Source of the DNA: Gemmatimonadota bacterium
Lineage (GTDB): Bacteria > Gemmatimonadota > Gemmatimonadetes > Longimicrobiales > Gaopeijiaceae
DNA: 64,000 nt
NCBI GenBank assembly: GCA_012960225.1
Contig: DUBS01000015.1
Location: 1-64,000, forward strand
Reading direction: 5' to 3'
Both the position numbers and the translations under genes were made by a program. Below the pieces are notes generated by a model. That model was not told where the DNA came from. It saw nothing but the letters and a program-made list of their open reading frames with translations, and made no database searches. This document shows, one piece after another, positions 61,705 to 64,000 of the stretch. The first letter of the stretch is position 1; each line of letters begins with the position of its first letter.

Positions 61705-63245
61705 TAGGGGGCTTGGCCTAGCAGGCCACCCCCAAAAGTTCCGAGTCCCTCAATACTCGCCCTCGCGAACTCTAGGGCTCCGCTCGGGAGTATGCCGATG
61801 TACAGAATGAGACCTACGCTCACTAGTAACGCGAAGCGCATAGGAAGGGGTACAGTGATACGGTCATATTGACCTGTAACTTCTGGATTTTTCATCCACA
61901 TGACCCAGGCAATACGTAGATAATACCAGTAGGATACCACCGTGGTGAGCACAAGAATAACCGACAGAGTCCAGAGGTCCGATTCTGCGGCACCCAACAA
62001 GAGATAAATCTTCCCCATGAACCCACCCGTACCTGGGAACCCGGCCAGGGATAGCAGGAAGACTGTGAGCAAAACACCGAGCAGCGGCTGGGACCAGCCA
62101 AGGCCCACGTAATCATCAATGTACAGTCGCTCTTCAGAGTGGTGAGAGACACTCATAACGATCGCGAATGCGCCAATGTTCATGAGTGTGTAGACAAGAA
62201 GGTAGAAGAGCATCCCAGCAGCTGCGGTCTCGTTCGCTGCAGCAATTGCGACAAGCAGATATCCGGCGTGCGCAATGCTTGAATACGCGAGCATGCGCTT
62301 GATGTTCGTCTGCACCAAGGCGATGAGGTTCGCTCCGACCATTGTGATTGCTGCAAGCCACCACAAGATCGGATACCAAAGTGCATATATGGAGTGGTCG
62401 CCGAAGCCAACCATGAAGACTCTAAGGAATGCGACGAATCCAGCAGCCTTGACCGCCGCTGACATCCAAGCGGTAACCGGGGCTGGAGCACCCTCGTAAA
62501 CGTCAGGAGTCCACATATGGAATGGGATGGCCGATACCTTGAATGCAAAGCCAATAGTCAACAGAGCAATAGCAGCAGAGAGAAGGCTACGAGAGCCTTC
62601 TCCACTCGATATAATTTCCCCTATAACCGCTACATTTGTGCTCCCGGTAGCTCCATAAACCAGCGCAATCCCATAGAGTAGAAATCCGGTAGAAAAAGCC
62701 CCCAGGAGGAAGTATTTCAATCCGGCTTCTGCAGATTTTCTGTCTCGCCTATTGAAAGCCGTTAAAGCATACACTGCGATCGACATCACTTCGAGGCCAA
62801 GAAAAACTACGATTAGGTCACGCGCACCAGCCATGAACATCATGCCAGCAGTTGCGAAAAGAATCAGGGCGTAGAACTCACCAGCCTGAAGCCGCTGTCT
62901 GTACACGTAAGCGAACGAAATCAGGATTCCCAACACCGCTGCTAGTAAGAAAATCCAGTTGGAGAAAAGTCGGAATCGGTCCACGGCGATCATCGAGTTC
63001 ACACCAACTTCTGTGACGCCATAGAGCCACGCATTAGCTACAGCCGCCGCAAGAAGGCTTAAGAGTGCTAACCATCCCAGATCGTCAGACCTCCCAGGCT
63101 CGAGTTCACCTTCTACTGCCAAATGAGCCTCTCTGTACTTCCCAGTGACACCCACTACCAGAATGACCATCCCGGAAACACACAAAATGATCTCTGGAAG
63201 GAGAGCCCATACATAGTGAAGCTGTCTGCTAAAATCGATGATCAT
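61704..63245 (-). CDS. nuoN: NADH-quinone oxidoreductase subunit N
   Basis: A 513-residue membrane subunit of complex I. It has about 14 helices and the pump residues: Glu in FLGLEVMSIAVYAL, Lys in GFAFKVSAIPFHMWTPDVYEGAP, and the KRMLAYSSIAHAGYLL block. Length is slightly above the E. coli protein because of an extra N-terminal loop. It follows nuoM as in standard nuo operons. Confidence 0.96.
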   Translation of the reverse strand: MIIDFSRQLHYVWALLPEIILCVSGMVILVVGVTGKYREAHLAVEGELEPGRSDDLGWLALLSLLAAAVANAWLYGVTEVGVNSMIAVDRFRLFSNWIFLLAAVLGILISFAYVYRQRLQAGEFYALILFATAGMMFMAGARDLIVVFLGLEVMSIAVYALTAFNRRDRKSAEAGLKYFLLGAFSTGFLLYGIALVYGATGSTNVAVIGEIISSGEGSRSLLSAAIALLTIGFAFKVSAIPFHMWTPDVYEGAPAPVTAWMSAAVKAAGFVAFLRVFMVGFGDHSIYALWYPILWWLAAITMVGANLIALVQTNIKRMLAYSSIAHAGYLLVAIAAANETAAAGMLFYLLVYTLMNIGAFAIVMSVSHHSEERLYIDDYVGLGWSQPLLGVLLTVFLLSLAGFPGTGGFMGKIYLLLGAAESDLWTLSVILVLTTVVSYWYYLRIAWVMWMKNPEVTGQYDRITVPLPMRFALLVSVGLILYIGILPSGALEFARASIEGLGTFGGGLLGQAP

Positions 63246-63247
63246 TT

Positions 63248-64000
63248 CTATTCTTGACCACCGTCGACGACTTGAGGCTCATTTGCCTCATCTTCGACTC
63301 TAGCTTGATCCTCAAGAGTCGCTTCATCTAACCGCTCAAGAACCACCTGAACGCTGGGTTCCATCCGGTCCAGTAAGGGTGTCGGATTCCATCCTATCCA
63401 GATCATGAGCGCGCAAAGAGGCACGAGGATCACGAGCTCACGTTTGGATAGATCCTCGATTTCCCTGTTCTCCTGCTTGTCCAGCGGATTAAAGAAGACC
63501 CGCTGGACCATCGGGAGCATGTAGTAAGCCGCAAAAATTACCCCAAGTGTAGCTATCAATGTCAAAACTTTATGGGTTTCGAAAGCCCCGAGCAGAGCGA
63601 GGAATTCTCCAATGAAACCACTCGTACCCGGTACCCCGATCGATGTAAGAGCAGTGATGACGAACGCTGTCGCAAACCATGGTGCAACCCTAGCGATCCC
63701 TCCGAATTCTTGGATCTCCCGGGTATGGCGGCGCTCATAAAGCATGCCTAACAACAGAAAGAGTGCACCAGTACTGATCCCATGCGAGATCATGACGATA
63801 AGCCCACCCTGCAGGCCATTTAAATTCAGTGCAAAAACTCCTAAGACAACGAAGCCCATGTGAGCAACTGAAGTATAAGCAACGAGCTTCTTGGCATCGG
63901 ACTGTACTGCAGCTACGCAGGCTGTGTAGATAATTCCAATCACAGCGAGAACCAGCATTGTAGTAACAACCACCGGGTGTTGAGCAGCAATCGGGAAAAG
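63248..64000 (-). CDS. nuoM: NADH-quinone oxidoreductase subunit M (partial, 5' end outside window)
   Basis: The C-terminal 250 residues of NuoM. The frame stays open to the window end, and the extra codons read LFPIAAQHP, so the gene continues upstream beyond 64000; an apparent GTG start at 63973 is not real. Marks are DAKKLVAYTSVAHMGFVVLG, MISHGISTGALFLLLGMLYERRHTR and the C-terminal GWNPTPLLDRM. The tail is acidic. Confidence 0.95.
   Translation of the reverse strand, partial: LFPIAAQHPVVVTTMLVLAVIGIIYTACVAAVQSDAKKLVAYTSVAHMGFVVLGVFALNLNGLQGGLIVMISHGISTGALFLLLGMLYERRHTREIQEFGGIARVAPWFATAFVITALTSIGVPGTSGFIGEFLALLGAFETHKVLTLIATLGVIFAAYYMLPMVQRVFFNPLDKQENREIEDLSKRELVILVPLCALMIWIGWNPTPLLDRMEPSVQVVLERLDEATLEDQARVEDEANEPQVVDGGQE

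Noticed and set aside
1-64000. CRISPR arrays, toxin-antitoxin pairs, secretion or defence islands.
   Set aside because: No regularly spaced repeats, cas-like genes, transposases or recognisable defence modules were seen anywhere in the window.

Overview
The window reads as chromosomal DNA of a Gram-negative, probably aerobic heterotrophic bacterium. LPS-linked functions (an LptE-like lipoprotein, an LpxH-like hydrolase, an ADP-heptose synthesis enzyme), a retrograde lipid transport (Mla) system and several predicted outer-membrane barrels point to a double membrane; nuoM/nuoN and sucCD point to respiration. The mix of a SusC/SusD pair, a barrel-less TonB-plug protein, many lipoprotein hydrolases (S9, M14, M20, S41, beta-lactamase-like) and PD40/NHL/LVIVD propellers, with mid-range GC, is what I would expect of an uncultured marine or sediment Gemmatimonadota lineage. 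That assignment is inference: there is no rRNA here and no search could be run.

Layout. 1-6.3 kb: tRNA-Pro, a beta-lactamase-like hydrolase, an S9 peptidase, an NHL-propeller lipoprotein and a TonB-plug-only protein. 6.3-17.4 kb: one long minus-strand transcription unit: two outer-membrane lipoproteins (one LptE-like), a ten-gene Mrp-type cation/proton antiporter with three MrpD-like pump subunits, then hldE-like, rph, rdgB and a DUF971 gene. 17.4-21.6 kb: LpxH-like hydrolase plus DUF5683 protein, tRNA-Sec(UCA), a PlsC-like acyltransferase and two small lipoproteins. 21.6-29.7 kb: minus-strand genes for a sialidase-fold lipoprotein with a Cys cluster, a TlpA-like lipoprotein, a D-threonine/D-serine PLP enzyme, RidA and a SusC/SusD pair closed by a strong terminator. 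30-33 kb: a large metallopeptidase-propeller-barrel fusion. 33-35.7 kb: mlaEFD. 36-46.7 kb: exported peptidases and propellers, an SDR lacking a normal start codon, and NAD synthetase. 46.7-57.5 kb: xerD, dedA, ispF, the fatty-acid/phospholipid cluster fabF-acpP-fabG-fabD-fabH-plsX-rpmF-DUF177, ndk and sucDC. 57.5-64 kb: UPF0182, a phosphohexomutase, nuoN and the 3' part of nuoM, which leaves the window.

Translational coupling is pervasive: stop and start codons overlap (ATGA, GTGA, TTGA, TAATG, TAGTG) through the Mrp, lipoprotein-redoxin-PLP, plsX-fabH and nuoN-mutase junctions, often with GTG or TTG starts. I found no CRISPR array, insertion sequence, prophage or defence island. No obviously new multi-gene system is present. 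The items most worth a second look are the selenocysteine tRNA, the CDCC lipoprotein/TlpA pair, the peptidase-propeller-barrel fusion, the three-pump Mrp cluster with its extra small membrane protein, and the SDR gene without a standard start codon.
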